Part shown: positions 63,737-64,000 of the stretch, piece after piece
Layout of the letters: the number at the start of each line of letters is the position of its first letter
Numbering within the stretch: position 1 is the first letter of the stretch
Source: OLB16 sp964422415
GTDB taxonomy: Bacteria; Hinthialibacterota; Hinthialibacteria; OLB16
NCBI GenBank assembly: GCA_964422415.1
Contig: CAYRBI010000006.1
Location: 23,888 to 87,887, forward strand
DNA length: 64,000 nt
Direction of reading: 5' to 3'
Notes under the pieces: generated by a model
Told to the model about the DNA's origin: nothing
The model's database searches: none
What the model saw: only the letters and a program-made list of their open reading frames with translations
Made by a program: the position numbers and the translations under genes

Positions 63737-64000
63737 AGGATCTACATGTCAGGATGGTAATCGCGAGTAACAGACGCGGCTGGCGTTTCCGGCATTCATT
63801 GCTTATAAAAATGCCTTGAGCGCCAGAACGATTCCTCTCGCTTTGGCGCTCCCCCTCTGGATTGAATCTACTCTTCCAGGAGGTTCAGTCAACCCTTTAC
63901 CTGAAGGCGCCCGGTCCGGAGTTGTCACATCCATTCCCCCCCCATCCTCCCCCGCCAGGGGGGAGGGAGTTGTATGTTGTTCACGCTTTAGCGTGTGTTT
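63737..64000. other. upstream intergenic region at the window end
   Basis: No gene is seen. It has a C-rich/G-rich palindrome CCTCCCCC-GCCA-GGGGGGAGG around 63946-63966 and a small CACGC-TTTA-GCGTG hairpin at 63982-63995, both probably intergenic repeats. The promoter of the exporter must lie here but was not identified. Confidence 0.5.

Noticed and set aside
1..64000. tRNA or rRNA genes, insertion sequences, prophage or integrase genes
   Set aside because: None was seen in the intergenic regions or among the proteins; the duplications here look like tandem copying, not transposition.

Overview
This window looks like a metagenome scaffold from an uncultured, Gram-negative-type bacterium; a 100-N assembly gap lies at 12336-12435. 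There is no rRNA or tRNA to place it. The mix of very large secreted beta-helix proteins with choice-of-anchor-Q-like modules, dockerin domains, Pro/Thr-rich linkers, an apiosidase-like (DUF4038) hydrolase and a lipoprotein-type Gfo/Idh oxidoreductase is typical of candidate phyla such as Sumerlaeota, Hydrogenedentota or Omnitrophota and of Planctomycetota relatives. That placement is inference.

Layout. 1-2477: the end of an ABC transporter operon (ATPase C-terminus, ABC-2 permease, membrane-anchored partner). 2551-3261: a conserved hypothetical membrane protein. 3383-16885: three paralogous secreted beta-helix proteins in tandem on the minus strand, each followed by a copy of the same hairpin. 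17096-18543: a compact FtsX-type permease and its ATPase, overlapping by ATGA. 18853-21391: a CorA-like transporter and an apiosidase-like hydrolase. 21457-30567: a 3036-residue protein with a beta-helix, two WD40-type propellers and a dockerin. 31267-40542: a tandem pair of ~1500-residue metzincin-like proteins with dockerins, each with its own promoter and a conserved structured leader. 40610-43911: the housekeeping operon tig-clpP-clpX. 44002-46346: two probable lipoproteins (Gfo/Idh-like and endonuclease/exonuclease/phosphatase-like). 46445-53355: three paralogous secreted proteins built from a recurring jelly-roll-like module, two of them ending in a CBM9-like domain. 53789-57896: a small heme-motif lipoprotein, amtB-glnK and a ClC channel/antiporter with CBS domains. 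58126-63736: two secreted propeller-like proteins (one phytase-like) and an ABC exporter paired with a DUF1854 protein.

The main theme is expansion of the secretome by tandem duplication and module shuffling. Regulatory DNA was duplicated with the genes. The metzincin pair shares a promoter and an attenuator-like leader. Two jelly-roll genes share a TTGCAT-18-TATA(G/T)T promoter with a LacI-type AACCGGTT palindrome at the presumed start site and a structured leader carrying an unusually perfect Shine-Dalgarno sequence far from the start codon. Six secreted proteins of two unrelated fold classes end in the same short signature, P-T-(S/A)-V-x-x-W-x-x-Y or a close variant, which may be an undescribed C-terminal sorting or anchoring tag.

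Limits: all family calls were made by eye from motifs and layout, with no database search. Residue positions in the large proteins are approximate.
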